Position numbers and translations under genes: made by a program. Source: Paenibacillus herberti (GTDB lineage: Bacteria > Bacillota > Bacilli > Paenibacillales > Paenibacillaceae). Taken from it: a stretch of 64,000 nt of DNA. This document shows positions 52,494 through 63,204 of this stretch, piece after piece. Location of the stretch: the NCBI RefSeq assembly GCF_002233675.1, contig NZ_NMUQ01000003.1:600767-664766 (forward strand), read 5' to 3'. Position 1 is the stretch's first letter; each line of letters opens with the position of its first letter. The notes under the pieces are model-generated. The model searched no databases, was not told the DNA's origin, and worked only from the letters and a program-made list of their open reading frames with translations.

Positions 52494-55400
52494 ATGAAAA
52501 TACGGACAAAAGTTCAAATCGGCTTTGCCTTGCTTCTAGCTATCATCATTTTCCTTAGCGTTGCAGGTATACGAAACCTTTTTAATATGAGCGATCAGCT
52601 CAATGCCATCTATGAAGACAGGTATACAAAGGTTTCCTTAGCAACGGATATGAGGGGAAATACAAATAATGTAGCCAAATTTATGGTCAATGTCCTGACG
52701 GTGCCAACTGCGGCAACGGTCGAAAAGAACCGGGAAAATATCAATAAAAACCGACAATCGGTACTTGATGGGATACGGGATCTTGAAGCTATTTCCGTGA
52801 GTGATGCGGAAGTACAGTTGGTGAATGAGATTAACAACGATGCTGCAGCCTTCTTCGCTTATGTCGATCAAGCGCTCGTTCTCGTCAGCTCGGGCAAGGG
52901 CAGTGAGGCGGTTGCACTACGCGAGGCTGAAGGGCTCGGTTATCAGGAGGCTCTTGTCAGCAAGACGGATCAGCTATCCACTTATCATAAGCGAGCGTTG
53001 ACCCAACTCGTTGATCAGACCCGTGCAGACAATGAGGCAACAACAAATATTATGATCGCTCTCACACTTGCCGGCGTTCTTGCGGGTGCTATTATTATGG
53101 CCTGGAACACAAAGGGGTTGAACTATGGCTTCCGTGGGTTATCCCAGATGATCGCGGGTTTTGCTCAAGGCTCGTCGACGACGGAATCAAGGCGGATGGC
53201 AGACGCCCAGGAAGGCGAGTTCAAGGAAATTGTAGATGCTTTTTTGGAACTGGCGGATGATCTGGACGAAAAAACGCAAGCTGAGCAAGTTTATAACCTG
53301 AATATGCAGGAACAAACCTGGCTTAAAACCAATTTGGCCAACGTTACGGTTGAAGCCCAGGGCATCATAGACCTGGACGGACTAGCTATCAAGCTTGCCG
53401 AATCGATCGCTCCACTTACTGGCGCTACTTATGCAGCGCTCTATATTAGGGATCATATGGGCGATGGGCGTACATTGACCCTGCGAGGCACTTACGCTGG
53501 CATGGAAGAAACGCGCATGCGCTCCGTCATTCGGTTGAGCGAAGGTTTGGCGGGTCAAGCCGCGGCGGATGGTCACCCACTGCATCTGACGGAGGTGCCG
53601 AATGATTATTTGCAGGTATCCTCGGGCATTGGAGAAGCTTCTGTAAGCGAGTTGTATATTCTCCCCCTCCATTATCAGAACAAGGTTGTCGGGGTGCTTG
53701 AGCTTGGCACGCTGCAAAAGTTCACGGATATTCATAAGGAATTGCTCCAGCAAGTTGGCGAGTCCGCGGGCATGGTGCTGCATAACCTCTTCGGCCGAAT
53801 GCGCATCGAAGAGCTGTTGCGCGAGTCCCAGACGATGAGCGAGGAGTTGCAGTCCCAGTCCGAGGAGCTGATCAGCCAGCAGGAAGAGCTTCGCAGCTCC
53901 AACGAACGGCTGGAGGAGCAGACCCGTGCGCTCAAGTCTTCCGAGGAGATGTTGCAGTCCCAACAGGAGGAATTGGAACAGACCAACGAGGAGCTATTGC
54001 AGAAGACGCATATGCTGGAACTGCAGATGAAAGAGACTCAAAAACGCAGCCAGCAAATCGAACAGACGCGAGACGCGCTGGAGAAACAGGCCGTCCAGCT
54101 TGGTCTTGCTTCCAAGTACAAGTCAGAGTTTTTGGCGAATATGTCTCATGAGCTGAGGACGCCGCTCAACAGCTTGCTTATTCTGTCCCAAATGCTTTCC
54201 GACAATAAGGAAGGTAATCTAACCAAGAAGCAGGTTGAGTTCTCCACAACGATCCATACGTCTGGCTCAGATCTGCTCAAGCTGATTGATGAGATTCTGG
54301 ATCTGTCCAAGATCGGCGCGGGCAAAATGGATGTCGTGACCGAGCATGTTCCACTGCGCGATCTGGAACAATATGCACAGCGCAGCTTCCAGCCGCTCAG
54401 CATGCAGAAGAGCCTCAGCTTCGAAACGAAAGTGGATGAGGATGTCCCATCGGAGTTGTTCACGGACAGTCATCGCGTCAAACAAATTTTGCAAAATCTG
54501 CTGTCCAATGCATTCAAGTTTACTACTCAAGGATCTGTGAATCTTCATATTCGTAAAGCTTCAGAGGCAGAGGTCCCTGAGAATGCAGAAGGAGAATGGA
54601 TCTCGTTCGAGGTCCGTGATACGGGCATCGGCATTCCTGATGATAAACAGGCCATTATTTTTGAGGCTTTCCAGCAAGTAGATGGCACGACCAGTCGTAA
54701 ATATGGTGGCACTGGTCTTGGCTTAGCTATTAGCCGTGATTTGGCGAAGCTGCTTGGCGGCAATGTGTGGCTGAGAAGCAAGGTGGGCGAGGGAAGCTCG
54801 TTTGTCCTCACTCTTCCGGAATTCCATATTTTGAAGGGAACTACGGAGTCGACTGAGTTCGACGCTAAAAATGGATTCAGCAGTATGAACGAGGCTGCAG
54901 CGGCATTATCCCAGAACCAGCAGTCTGCAGCTGTTACCTATGCTGAAGCTTTGCGCAAGCCAACAACGGAAACGGGTTATCCATTTTTCGATGTAGAGGA
55001 TGATATCAAAAATCTTGAAGAGGGCGACAAAGTTGTGCTTATTATCGAGGATGATGTGGCCTTTGCCAAGGTTTTGATTGATATAGCGCGTGCTCGCGGC
55101 TTTAAAGCGATTGTGGCCGGTCAAGGTGATAAAGGTTTATCCTATGCCCGCACCTACATGCCAGACGCAATTTTACTGGATATACAGCTTCCAGTGATGG
55201 ACGGATGGTCAGTGCTTCATTATCTCAAAAATGATTCCAATACCCGTCACATCCCGGTGCATTTGATTTCGGTTATTGACGAGATCCAGCAGGGGCTGTC
55301 GCTCGGCGCGATTGCTTACCTCAAAAAACCGGTTTCCAAGGAGCATTTGGACAATCTCTTCTCGCAGATCGGAGTGTTCCTGGAACGCAATCTTAAACGG

Positions 55401-56198
55401 CTGCTGATCGTAGAGGATGACGAGGCGCAAAGGCTGGCGATTGAGGAGCTGATCGGTCATGATGACTTGGTCATTACCGGCGTATCTTCAGGTAAGGAAG
55501 CGCTGCGCGAGTTGTCTGAGCATCACTATGACTGCATGGTGCTTGATCTTGGCCTTCCGGACATCACCGGGTTTGACTTGCTGGATCAGATCCGCCGCAA
55601 TGAAGAGCTTCATGATCTGCCGATTATTATTTATACCGGACGTGAGCTTGAAAAGCGTGAGGAAATGATGCTCAAGAAGTACGCTGAGACGATCATCGTC
55701 AAGGATGTCAAATCTCCGGAGAGACTGCTCGACGAGACAACGCTGTTCCTTCACCGGGTGGAAGCCGACCTGCCTGAGGACAAACGAAATGTGCTGCGTA
55801 AGCTGCACAGTGTCGAGACGATTTTTGAGAACCGTAATGTCCTGATCGTAGATGACGATATTCGCAACGTGTTTGCCCTGTCCAATGTACTTGAAGGATA
55901 CAAGATGAACATTATATATGCCGAGAATGGCCGCGAAGCCATTGAGCAGATCGAGAAAAATCCGGATCTTGATCTGGTGCTGATGGATATTATGATGCCC
56001 GAGATGGATGGCTTTGAAGCGATGCGGTTAATCCGGGGAGATACCCGATATGATAAACTACCGATTATAGCGGTAACTGCCAAAGCTATGAAAGGTGATC
56101 GAGATAAATGCATTGAGGCAGGTGCCAGCGACTATATCGCCAAGCCGGTGAATGTCGACCAACTGCTTTCATTAATGAGGGTGTGGTTGTATAAATAG
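52494..56198 (+). CDS. Hybrid sensor histidine kinase with three receiver domains
   Basis: 1234 residues. Order: membrane helix (about 8-30), extracellular four-helix bundle sensor, second helix (about 183-204), HAMP-like segment, GAF domain (about 290-430), long Glu/Gln coiled coil (about 440-540), HisKA with H552 (SHELRTPLNSLLILSQ), HATPase ([26 protein letters not shown]), then three receivers with phosphoacceptors D896, D1018 and D1165. A GTG at 52482 is an alternative start. It probably relays phosphate within itself and to partners; CheR and a second hybrid kinase follow directly. Confidence 0.9.
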   Translation: MKIRTKVQIGFALLLAIIIFLSVAGIRNLFNMSDQLNAIYEDRYTKVSLATDMRGNTNNVAKFMVNVLTVPTAATVEKNRENINKNRQSVLDGIRDLEAISVSDAEVQLVNEINNDAAAFFAYVDQALVLVSSGKGSEAVALREAEGLGYQEALVSKTDQLSTYHKRALTQLVDQTRADNEATTNIMIALTLAGVLAGAIIMAWNTKGLNYGFRGLSQMIAGFAQGSSTTESRRMADAQEGEFKEIVDAFLELADDLDEKTQAEQVYNLNMQEQTWLKTNLANVTVEAQGIIDLDGLAIKLAESIAPLTGATYAALYIRDHMGDGRTLTLRGTYAGMEETRMRSVIRLSEGLAGQAAADGHPLHLTEVPNDYLQVSSGIGEASVSELYILPLHYQNKVVGVLELGTLQKFTDIHKELLQQVGESAGMVLHNLFGRMRIEELLRESQTMSEELQSQSEELISQQEELRSSNERLEEQTRALKSSEEMLQSQQEELEQTNEELLQKTHMLELQMKETQKRSQQIEQTRDALEKQAVQLGLASKYKSEFLANMSHELRTPLNSLLILSQMLSDNKEGNLTKKQVEFSTTIHTSGSDLLKLIDEILDLSKIGAGKMDVVTEHVPLRDLEQYAQRSFQPLSMQKSLSFETKVDEDVPSELFTDSHRVKQILQNLLSNAFKFTTQGSVNLHIRKASEAEVPENAEGEWISFEVRDTGIGIPDDKQAIIFEAFQQVDGTTSRKYGGTGLGLAISRDLAKLLGGNVWLRSKVGEGSSFVLTLPEFHILKGTTESTEFDAKNGFSSMNEAAAALSQNQQSAAVTYAEALRKPTTETGYPFFDVEDDIKNLEEGDKVVLIIEDDVAFAKVLIDIARARGFKAIVAGQGDKGLSYARTYMPDAILLDIQLPVMDGWSVLHYLKNDSNTRHIPVHLISVIDEIQQGLSLGAIAYLKKPVSKEHLDNLFSQIGVFLERNLKRLLIVEDDEAQRLAIEELIGHDDLVITGVSSGKEALRELSEHHYDCMVLDLGLPDITGFDLLDQIRRNEELHDLPIIIYTGRELEKREEMMLKKYAETIIVKDVKSPERLLDETTLFLHRVEADLPEDKRNVLRKLHSVETIFENRNVLIVDDDIRNVFALSNVLEGYKMNIIYAENGREAIEQIEKNPDLDLVLMDIMMPEMDGFEAMRLIRGDTRYDKLPIIAVTAKAMKGDRDKCIEAGASDYIAKPVNVDQLLSLMRVWLYK

Positions 56199-56202
56199 CA
56201 AT

Positions 56203-57039
56203 ATGCTTCAAACGAGCGAGGCTGACGAGAGGGAAAAAGTTGAAATCGAGCTCCTGCTTGAGGCGATGTATCGATTGTATGGTTATGATTTTCGCAACTA
56301 TGCGTATGCTTCAATACGTCGGCGCATCTGGCATCGCGTGCATGCAGAGCGACTTGGAACGGTAACGGCGCTTGCGGACAAGATGATTCATGATCGAAGC
56401 TGCATGGAAAGGTTGCTGTCGGATCTTACTATCCATGTGACGGAGATGTTCCGCGATCCAGAAGTGTTCCGTTCCTTCCGCCAGAATGTCGTTCCGTTGC
56501 TGAAAACTTTTCCATTCATCCGAATCTGGCATGCCGGCTGCGCTACAGGAGAAGAGGTCTACTCCATGGCTATCTTGCTTCATGAAGAGGGACTGCTGGA
56601 GCGCACGCGCATCTACGCAACCGATATGAGTGCAACTGTACTGGATGTGGCGAGACAAGGCGTTTTCCCAATTGAGCGGATGCAGCAGTATACACGCAAC
56701 TATCAAGAGGGCGGCGGAACAGAATCTTTTTCGGATTATTATATGGCTCGGTACGAGTCAGTTATTTTTCAAAGCTTCCTAAAGAAAAATATCGTGTTCG
56801 CCCAGCATAACCTAGTAACAGACGGATCGTTCAACGAATTCCATGTTATCCTGTGCCGGAACGTCATGATCTACTTCAATAAGGATCTGCAGAACCATGT
56901 GCATGGGTTGCTGTACGATAGTCTCAGCAATTTTGGCGTGTTGATGCTCGGTACGAAAGAATCGATCAACTTTACTCGGCATTCCAGTCAGTTCGATGAG
57001 CTTGATCTCGTTAATCGAATTTATAGGAAAGTCAAATAG
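56203..57039 (+). CDS. CheR-type protein methyltransferase
   Basis: 278 residues. The N-terminal helical domain (YRLYGYDFRNYAYASIRRRI) and the SAM-binding domain (IRIWHAGCATGEEVYSMAIL, IYATDMSATVLDVARQG, VILCRNVMIYFNKDLQNHV) are CheR hallmarks. It methylates glutamates of coiled-coil receptors; here the likely target is one of the adjacent kinases. It starts 4 bases after the kinase stop with only a weak ribosome site, which suggests coupling. No CheB is adjacent. Confidence 0.9.
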   Translation: MLQTSEADEREKVEIELLLEAMYRLYGYDFRNYAYASIRRRIWHRVHAERLGTVTALADKMIHDRSCMERLLSDLTIHVTEMFRDPEVFRSFRQNVVPLLKTFPFIRIWHAGCATGEEVYSMAILLHEEGLLERTRIYATDMSATVLDVARQGVFPIERMQQYTRNYQEGGGTESFSDYYMARYESVIFQSFLKKNIVFAQHNLVTDGSFNEFHVILCRNVMIYFNKDLQNHVHGLLYDSLSNFGVLMLGTKESINFTRHSSQFDELDLVNRIYRKVK

Positions 57040-57065
57040 CCGATAAACGGAGAGGAGGGAAAACT

Positions 57066-59303
57066 ATGATCTCTTACGACGGACCGATCAATATTTTGCT
57101 CGTGGATGATTATCCGGAAAACCTCCTGGCCATTGAGGCGGTTTTGGCTGATTTGAATTACAATCTGGTCAAATGCCTTTCTGGTGAAGAGGCTTTAAGG
57201 GCTCTCCTCAAGGATGATTTTGCTGTTATTGTAATGGATGTTCAGATGCCGGGAATGGATGGCTTTGAGACGGCTCGCATGATCAAGTCGCGTGAAAAAA
57301 CGAAAGAGATTCCGATTATCTTCGTTTCGGCGACCAGTAAAGAATCACAGCATCTGTTCACAGGTTACGCAGTTGGTGCCATCGATTACATGCTCAAGCC
57401 ATTCGTTCCGCAGATTTTCCGTTCCAAAATCGAAGGTTTTGTTGGCATGTTCATCAACAACAAAAAGCTTCAGCTCCAGAAGGTGCTTCTTCAACAGCAG
57501 ACGCAAGAGCTTGAGCGCATGAACAAGGAGCTTATGCGCACCGCTTATCAGCTTACCAAGGCTGAAGCGATCAAGAGCGTCATTAGCAGTACCTCAATGG
57601 ATACAATGATCACCTTCGATGAGAATGGCATTATTCTTACCGTCAATCCTTCGGTGTTTCAGATGTTCAATTATGAGGAGAGGGAGGTCATCGGCAAGCA
57701 TATCCATGATCTCATGCCGGACTTGTGCTTGAAGAGGCTAGAGGGCATGACAGAACAGACGGCCGAGGGCTTAGCCTCTGGACGTTTGATCGAAGTGATG
57801 CCACTGCGAAATGATGGCAGCCGGTTCCATGCCGAGATCAAAGTGGGCAGCACTCATGTTGATGATGAGCTCATATATGCCTGTACCGTCAGTGATATCA
57901 CAGATCGTAAAAAGACGGAACGCGAGCTGCTCGCTGCAAAGGAAGCTGCCGAAATCGCCGATCGGGCCAAAACCGAGTTCCTCGCTATGGTCAGTCATGA
58001 AATCCGCACCCCGATGAATGGCATTCTCGGCATGACCAGTTTGCTTACAGAAACGGATCTGAATGAGGAGCAGCGTGATTTCACGGAGATCATTCTCAAA
58101 AGCGGAGATTCCCTGCTTGGCGTCATTAACGATATTTTGGACTATGCCAAAATTGAGGCCGGCAAACTTGAACTGGAGAGAATTCCTTTTTCACTCAAAA
58201 GCTGCCTGGATGATTCCTTGGATTTGTTCATCGCTAAAGCGAGAGAAAATAATCTTGATCTTGTTTGCACCATCGAGGAAGGTATTCCGGAATACCTCTA
58301 CGGAGATGTCACTAAGCTTCGTCAGATTTTGATGAACCTAGTGAGCAATGCGATCAAGTTTACTCCTGAGGGCCGGATTGAAGTCTCGACACGCCTGAGC
58401 AGCCAAAAGTTCACCAGAAAGTCGGGACGGGAAATACCGGTGGAATTCGAAGTTCGTGATACAGGCGTCGGAATTCCTGAGGAGAAGCGGGCCCAGCTGT
58501 TCCAACCCTTTTCCCAACTGGACTCCTCGATGACTCGCAAATATGGTGGAACCGGCCTGGGGCTGGCGATCTGCAAAAACTTGGTGGAACTTATGGATGG
58601 AACGATTGCCTGCCAGCCTAACCTCCCTACAGGTGCGATGTTCACCTTTACGATCCTTCTGGAGCGGGTTGAAGAGCAGTTGACCTACGACGCCGAAGGC
58701 TTCCCAGCAGCTTCGCAGCCAGAGCCATTTCCGCGTTGGGAGGCTTCCCAGCCTTTCTCGTTCTCAGCTATGCTGAACGATTCTCTCGCGGAGATTAGCG
58801 CTGCCTCGCTGCCACCAGCCTTTATGGATACGGTTGGACTGCCAAGGGAGCGGCTGTCTTTCTCAACTACGGTTCATGAGAGAGGATCTGCTCACAGTGT
58901 GCCTCGCCAACCGAGGGTGCTTGTCGCCGAGGACAACGATGTCAATCAGAAGCTGATTCTTAAGCTGTTATACCGATTAGGAGTATCAGCGGATGTGGCT
59001 GAAAATGGGGAACTTGCAGTCAAAATGGCTCTCAGTCAGGACTATGACCTTATTTTCATGGATATGAAGATGCCGATTATGGATGGCCTCGAAGCGACTC
59101 GCCTCATAACGGGTCAGGGGGACGCCCGATATCCAATTATCATTGCAATGACGGCCAATGTGCTGCCAGGTGACAAACAAAAATGCCTTGAGGCCGGTAT
59201 GACGGATTACATTAGCAAGCCTATTCGACCGGATATTTTAGAGCGGATGTTAAACCGCTACCTCATTACGGATTTTTCCACAGAGAAGCAGTCCACACAT
59301 TAG
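57066..59303 (+). CDS. Hybrid histidine kinase REC-PAS-HisKA-HATPase-REC
   Basis: 745 residues, no membrane segment. An N-terminal receiver (D58, [17 protein letters not shown]), a coiled coil, a PAS domain (about 175-290, [20 protein letters not shown]), HisKA with H311 ([15 protein letters not shown]), HATPase ([26 protein letters not shown]) and a C-terminal receiver with D666 ([17 protein letters not shown]). The N-terminal receiver probably takes phosphate from the upstream kinase, making a multi-step relay. Confidence 0.9.
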   Translation: MISYDGPINILLVDDYPENLLAIEAVLADLNYNLVKCLSGEEALRALLKDDFAVIVMDVQMPGMDGFETARMIKSREKTKEIPIIFVSATSKESQHLFTGYAVGAIDYMLKPFVPQIFRSKIEGFVGMFINNKKLQLQKVLLQQQTQELERMNKELMRTAYQLTKAEAIKSVISSTSMDTMITFDENGIILTVNPSVFQMFNYEEREVIGKHIHDLMPDLCLKRLEGMTEQTAEGLASGRLIEVMPLRNDGSRFHAEIKVGSTHVDDELIYACTVSDITDRKKTERELLAAKEAAEIADRAKTEFLAMVSHEIRTPMNGILGMTSLLTETDLNEEQRDFTEIILKSGDSLLGVINDILDYAKIEAGKLELERIPFSLKSCLDDSLDLFIAKARENNLDLVCTIEEGIPEYLYGDVTKLRQILMNLVSNAIKFTPEGRIEVSTRLSSQKFTRKSGREIPVEFEVRDTGVGIPEEKRAQLFQPFSQLDSSMTRKYGGTGLGLAICKNLVELMDGTIACQPNLPTGAMFTFTILLERVEEQLTYDAEGFPAASQPEPFPRWEASQPFSFSAMLNDSLAEISAASLPPAFMDTVGLPRERLSFSTTVHERGSAHSVPRQPRVLVAEDNDVNQKLILKLLYRLGVSADVAENGELAVKMALSQDYDLIFMDMKMPIMDGLEATRLITGQGDARYPIIIAMTANVLPGDKQKCLEAGMTDYISKPIRPDILERMLNRYLITDFSTEKQSTH

Positions 59304-59322
59304 AGTGGGCTGCTTTTTTTTC
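59286..59322 (+). terminator. Intrinsic terminator of the signalling cluster
   Basis: AAGCAGTCCAC pairs with GTGGGCTGCTT then T-run; the stem begins inside the last codons of the kinase gene. Confidence 0.85.
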
Positions 59323-59408
59323 GTTATTTTGCTGGTGTTGTCGGCTAGAATGGATTCATTCGTTGAATTGAAGCTTTTTTGCCCGTGCGGTTTCGGATAT
59401 AGTAGAGA

Positions 59409-60794
59409 ATGATGCGTGAAACGCTGCGTCTTGACAGAAGAAAGGGGCTTCACGGGGTGCTTTCCAATCGATTCGTTAAACCACATTATCTAACACCGCC
59501 ACGGGTGCTTACAGCTGGCTTCTTCCTGCTTATTGCGATCGGCACAGCATTGCTCAGTTTACCTATCGCGTCTGCAAGCGGTGAGAAGATCAAGTTTCTC
59601 GATGCTTTGTTCACAGCGACGTCGGCCACCTGTGTAACGGGGCTGACAATTATGGATACAGGTGCCGACTACTCCAGATTCGGACAGATTGTGCTGTTAG
59701 GTCTATTCCAGCTTGGCGGAGTCGGCTTTATGACAGCGGCGACCTGGTTCGCACTGGCGTTGGGACGCAAAATCTCACTGCGGGACAGGCTAGTGCTTAA
59801 GGAAGCGCTGAATCAATCCGAGATGAGCGGCATCGTTCAGCTAGTCATTCGGATCTTTCTATTTTCCGTTGCCATCGAGGGCTTGGGAGCCATAATGCTG
59901 GCGTGGACCTGGATGGACCGCATGACTTTCGGGGATGCGGTCTATAATGGAATTTTCCATGCTGTTTCCATTTTCAACAATGCAGGGTTTGAGCTTTTAG
60001 GCGGCTGGAGTCAGTTTGTGGACGATCCGGCTGTTAATCTCATTTCCATGACGCTTATCTTTTTCGGTAGCATAGGTTTCATCGTCATGGCCGACTTGAT
60101 CCGCTGGCCGGAGAAGCGCAAAATCTCGCTGCATAGCAAAGTGGTACTATGGGCTTCGTTTATATTGACGGTAGGCGGAGCAATTTTGTTCTTTATTTTT
60201 GAATACACCAATCCGCGTACATTCGGTGCGCTCAGTCTGGACGGCAAACTGTGGGCATCGGCTTTCCAGTCGTTCAGTCTCCGCTCTGCAGGGCTGAATA
60301 CGGTACCTATCGCCGATTTGCGTCAGGCAACACAGCTGCTCATGGTCATTCTGATGTTCATAGGGGCTGCTCCCGGCTCTACGGGCGGCGGCATCAAGAT
60401 TACCACCTTCGTCGTGCTGCTTGCCGGCATACAAGCCATTATTCGAGGTCGTGAGGATGCAGTCATCTTCCGCCACCGGATTGCATCGCGAGAGCTGTAC
60501 CGAGCCATTACCGTTACGCTGATGGGCGTCATTGTCATTGTGGCAGCAACGATGATCTTGACGACGGTGGAGGACGGTCCATTTCTTGTGCTGCTCTTTG
60601 AGGCCGTATCCGCCTTCGGAACCGTCGGCTTCAGCCTAGGCGCCACACTTGAGCTTTCCGATCCTGGAAAGGGAGTTATTATCGTGCTCATGTTTATGGG
60701 TAGACTAGGTTTACTGACACTCGCCTTCGCGTTCCGCTCCAAACCTAAAAAGGAACCTTTCCGTCACCCGGAAGGTCAAATTATTATTGGTTAA
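59409..60794 (+). CDS. KtrB/TrkH-type potassium channel subunit
   Basis: 461 residues with four repeats of helix-pore loop-helix. Filter-like segments include TSATCVTGLTIMDT, NNAGFELLGG, FSLRSAGLNTVP and AFGTVGFSLGATLE, with the conserved glycines. GAAPGSTGGGIKITTF is a KtrB/TrkH signature. It takes up potassium with a KtrA/TrkA regulator, not seen in this window. The start is uncertain: ATG 59409 has little upstream context, while a GTG at 59457 has AAAGGGG at 59440-59446. Confidence 0.87.
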   Translation: MMRETLRLDRRKGLHGVLSNRFVKPHYLTPPRVLTAGFFLLIAIGTALLSLPIASASGEKIKFLDALFTATSATCVTGLTIMDTGADYSRFGQIVLLGLFQLGGVGFMTAATWFALALGRKISLRDRLVLKEALNQSEMSGIVQLVIRIFLFSVAIEGLGAIMLAWTWMDRMTFGDAVYNGIFHAVSIFNNAGFELLGGWSQFVDDPAVNLISMTLIFFGSIGFIVMADLIRWPEKRKISLHSKVVLWASFILTVGGAILFFIFEYTNPRTFGALSLDGKLWASAFQSFSLRSAGLNTVPIADLRQATQLLMVILMFIGAAPGSTGGGIKITTFVVLLAGIQAIIRGREDAVIFRHRIASRELYRAITVTLMGVIVIVAATMILTTVEDGPFLVLLFEAVSAFGTVGFSLGATLELSDPGKGVIIVLMFMGRLGLLTLAFAFRSKPKKEPFRHPEGQIIIG

Positions 60795-60936
60795 TTCGCA
60801 AGCAGCCTCCAGAGCTAAAGCCCTGGGGGCTGTTGGTTTAAATTTCCATGTATGGCTTTGGCACATGGCTGTTTATCCAGGAAGTAGAATTGGGTATGGG
60901 TAATTAGAGTTGGGAAGATCGAAGGTGGGGATTGGG

Positions 60937-61956
60937 ATGAAAGGTCAAATATTTGGAAATGATCAAGTGAAAGCGATGGAAGAGGACCAAGCTAAGGACC
61001 AGGAGCAAGATGGGGGAGAACTGACGTTGAAAGGCCGAGCGGATTGGAAGTGGCATGCCTTTTCTAATTATGATGAGGCCACTAGGGCATTGAAAGATAA
61101 TCACCATTTTCTCAAATGGGCGAAAGAAAGCCGAGAAAGAGATAGCAACTATTTATCGGCCATTTCCTTTCAGAGAGAAAACAATGCTGTATTCGGCACG
61201 CTTATTATAGGAGATGCAAAAAATGATCGGGATAAAACAACGTTTTTCCATTTTTTGCTGACGGAAAAAGCGCTATACACGATACAGTTCGAGCAGCAGG
61301 CAATTACGGATAGATGTGAGAGGTCTGCCCTGTTTTTTGAGCACGCAGAGGAAGCGGATACTGCTCTGGACGGTTTTGTCCATCTATTGGCAGGAGTTAT
61401 GGAGCCCTTTTTTGAAGGAATGGACCGTTTCGAGACAAAGCTGAGGAAAACAGAAGAAAGCCTTCGCAACCATAACGGCGGTTATATGTTTCGCCAGATT
61501 GTGGATCTGCGTTACCGCCTCCTGCACTGGACGGGGCTGACCAGGCCTATCCGTGAAATTAAATATGCGCTCGAAGAGGCTTTTCCGGACCAGATGGAGA
61601 AAAGCAAAATTTATAAAGCGCTTCAGTCCCGGTTGGAACGCATGATTATGCTTCAGTCCGAGTACAATCAGGAGCTTGAGTCGCTCCTTCTTCTCGAGGA
61701 GAATATCTCCAATTATCGAGGGAATGAGATTATGAAGACGCTCACCGTATTTACGATTCTGTGCACCCCTATGATGGCTATCGGCGCCGTTTGGGGAATG
61801 AATTTTGAGAACATGCCGGAGCTCAAATGGAAGACGGGGTATTGGATCGCTTTAGGAGTCATATTCTCCTCGACCGTAGGCGTGTATATTTGGATGCGCT
61901 CAAAAGGCTGGATGGGAGATCTGCTCCGAGATGACAATCGCCGGGAGGAAATGTAG
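60937..61956 (+). CDS. CorA-family divalent cation transporter
   Basis: 339 residues. A charged N-terminal cytosolic domain, a long helix (about 180-260) and two C-terminal membrane helices joined by the GMN motif (G287-M-N289, WGMNFENMPELKW) are the CorA plan. It probably moves Mg2+ or Co2+ as a pentamer. The ATG at 60937 follows GAAGGTGGGG. The N-terminal 30 residues are very acidic. Confidence 0.85.
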   Translation: MKGQIFGNDQVKAMEEDQAKDQEQDGGELTLKGRADWKWHAFSNYDEATRALKDNHHFLKWAKESRERDSNYLSAISFQRENNAVFGTLIIGDAKNDRDKTTFFHFLLTEKALYTIQFEQQAITDRCERSALFFEHAEEADTALDGFVHLLAGVMEPFFEGMDRFETKLRKTEESLRNHNGGYMFRQIVDLRYRLLHWTGLTRPIREIKYALEEAFPDQMEKSKIYKALQSRLERMIMLQSEYNQELESLLLLEENISNYRGNEIMKTLTVFTILCTPMMAIGAVWGMNFENMPELKWKTGYWIALGVIFSSTVGVYIWMRSKGWMGDLLRDDNRREEM

Positions 61957-62059
61957 CTCTTTTGTTTAACCGGACGGGGAGCGGTGTAATAGCTATTACG
62001 GCAGCGCTAACCGCACTGACCGAATCTGCCTCACATTGAGGTTCCCATAGGCGGTGTTG

Positions 62060-62398
62060 ATGATGTCCATTAAATATCGTAATACTTGTTCCGACATCGA
62101 GATTCTGGTCAAACATGAGGAGTCGGATGATGCAGCTCCGTTTCGCGTCAACATTCAGAGTTCTAAAAATCCGCTCAGCTTCGGGAACAATCTGGCGAGC
62201 TACAATACAGAGGAACAGGCTGTTAAAACGGCTGATCAGCTGTGCAGCTTTTACTCGATCGCCAAGACGAACGGTTACTACATGAAGGGCAAAAGCCTAA
62301 CAAAGCCGGATTGCGAGGATATTCTCGTATCAGAGGTGTTGGAGCAGAATCTGACGGATGAACAATTCACACAATTGCTAAACAAGCAATCCATATAA
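62060..62398 (+). CDS. Small soluble protein of unknown function
   Basis: 112 residues, no membrane segment, mixed charge: IKYRNTCSDIEILVKHEESD, NIQSSKNPLSFGNNLASYNT, and an acidic C-terminus (LEQNLTDEQFTQLLNKQ). ATG 62060 or 62063 is the start; the site AGGCGGTG is moderate. A perfect terminator follows, which supports a real gene. No family recognised. Confidence 0.55.
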   Translation: MMSIKYRNTCSDIEILVKHEESDDAAPFRVNIQSSKNPLSFGNNLASYNTEEQAVKTADQLCSFYSIAKTNGYYMKGKSLTKPDCEDILVSEVLEQNLTDEQFTQLLNKQSI

Positions 62399-62415
62399 CG
62401 GAATAGGTTTAACTG

Positions 62416-62446
62416 AAATAAGGCGCCCAGTCTGGGCGCCTTATTT
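62416..62446 (+). terminator. Intrinsic terminator
   Basis: AAATAAGGCGCCCAG, one T, CTGGGCGCCTTATTT: a perfect 15-base stem. Confidence 0.85.
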
Positions 62447-62532
62447 GGTTATTCTAGAATTTGGAATAATGGGACGGCAATGGGGAAAAGTAAGAAAAGA
62501 AATAACCCCATTGAAAAGGAGAGTCATCCAAT

Positions 62533-63069
62533 ATGAAACTTGGTAATAAAGCTGTAGCTGCATTGCTAATCGCAGCCCTTGCCCTGCCAGCCGGAGCTGT
62601 TTCGGCTGCTTTGCCGCAACAATCGGAAAAAAGGGAGTCCGCTATTTATCCCGAGGATGCGGGCAAACATCATGGCGAGTTCCGTCATCACGAGGGAGAA
62701 GGGCATAAACGCCTTCGCGAAGCTCATAAGCGGCAAATGATGAATGAGGCAGCAGCTTATTTCGGTATTTCGACCAAAGGAAAGAGCGAGGAGCAGCTGA
62801 TTGGGGAAATTCGTTCCATGAAAACGAAGCAGCCTGAGAAATGGGCGCTCTTCAAGAAAGAGATGCGTGCAAAAAGAATGGCTAAGCTGAAGGCATTTGC
62901 AGCAGCACAGGGAATCAAAACCGAAGGAATGGACGAGAGGCAGCTGCGCGAGGAGCTGAGAAAGCTGCATCGCGAAGGCAAATTGAAGCAGCCTGTTCAT
63001 CCGACAGCTCCGGCCGCATCTACGGCTCCTGCTGCGTCAGCCGTGCCAGAGGCAAATTCCCGACCTTAA
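62533..63069 (+). CDS. Secreted His/Lys-rich protein with two helical repeats
   Basis: 178 residues. A clear signal peptide (MKLGNKAVAALLIAALALPA, cleavage near AVSA-ALP). A His/Glu-rich segment (KHHGEFRHHEGEGHK) is followed by two similar helical modules, YFGISTKGKSEEQLIGEIRS and AQGIKTEGMDERQLREELRK, then a Pro/Ala tail. The modules recall small helix-extended-helix folds. Function unknown; the His cluster may bind metal. Confidence 0.7.
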   Translation: MKLGNKAVAALLIAALALPAGAVSAALPQQSEKRESAIYPEDAGKHHGEFRHHEGEGHKRLREAHKRQMMNEAAAYFGISTKGKSEEQLIGEIRSMKTKQPEKWALFKKEMRAKRMAKLKAFAAAQGIKTEGMDERQLREELRKLHREGKLKQPVHPTAPAASTAPAASAVPEANSRP

Positions 63070-63090
63070 CAGGATAAATATTATGAAACG

Positions 63091-63117
63091 AGCCTTCCTT
63101 CCGGGAAGGCTTTTTTA
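63091..63117 (+). terminator. Intrinsic terminator
   Basis: AGCCTTCC, TTCC loop, GGGAAGGCT then T-run. Confidence 0.85.
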
Positions 63118-63204
63118 ATGGCAGATCCTTTTTAACGGCAGATCCTTTTCATGGGAAATTTATTTCCGAATTGACGATTCCATATTTCCCAAATTTAAGA
63201 AAAA

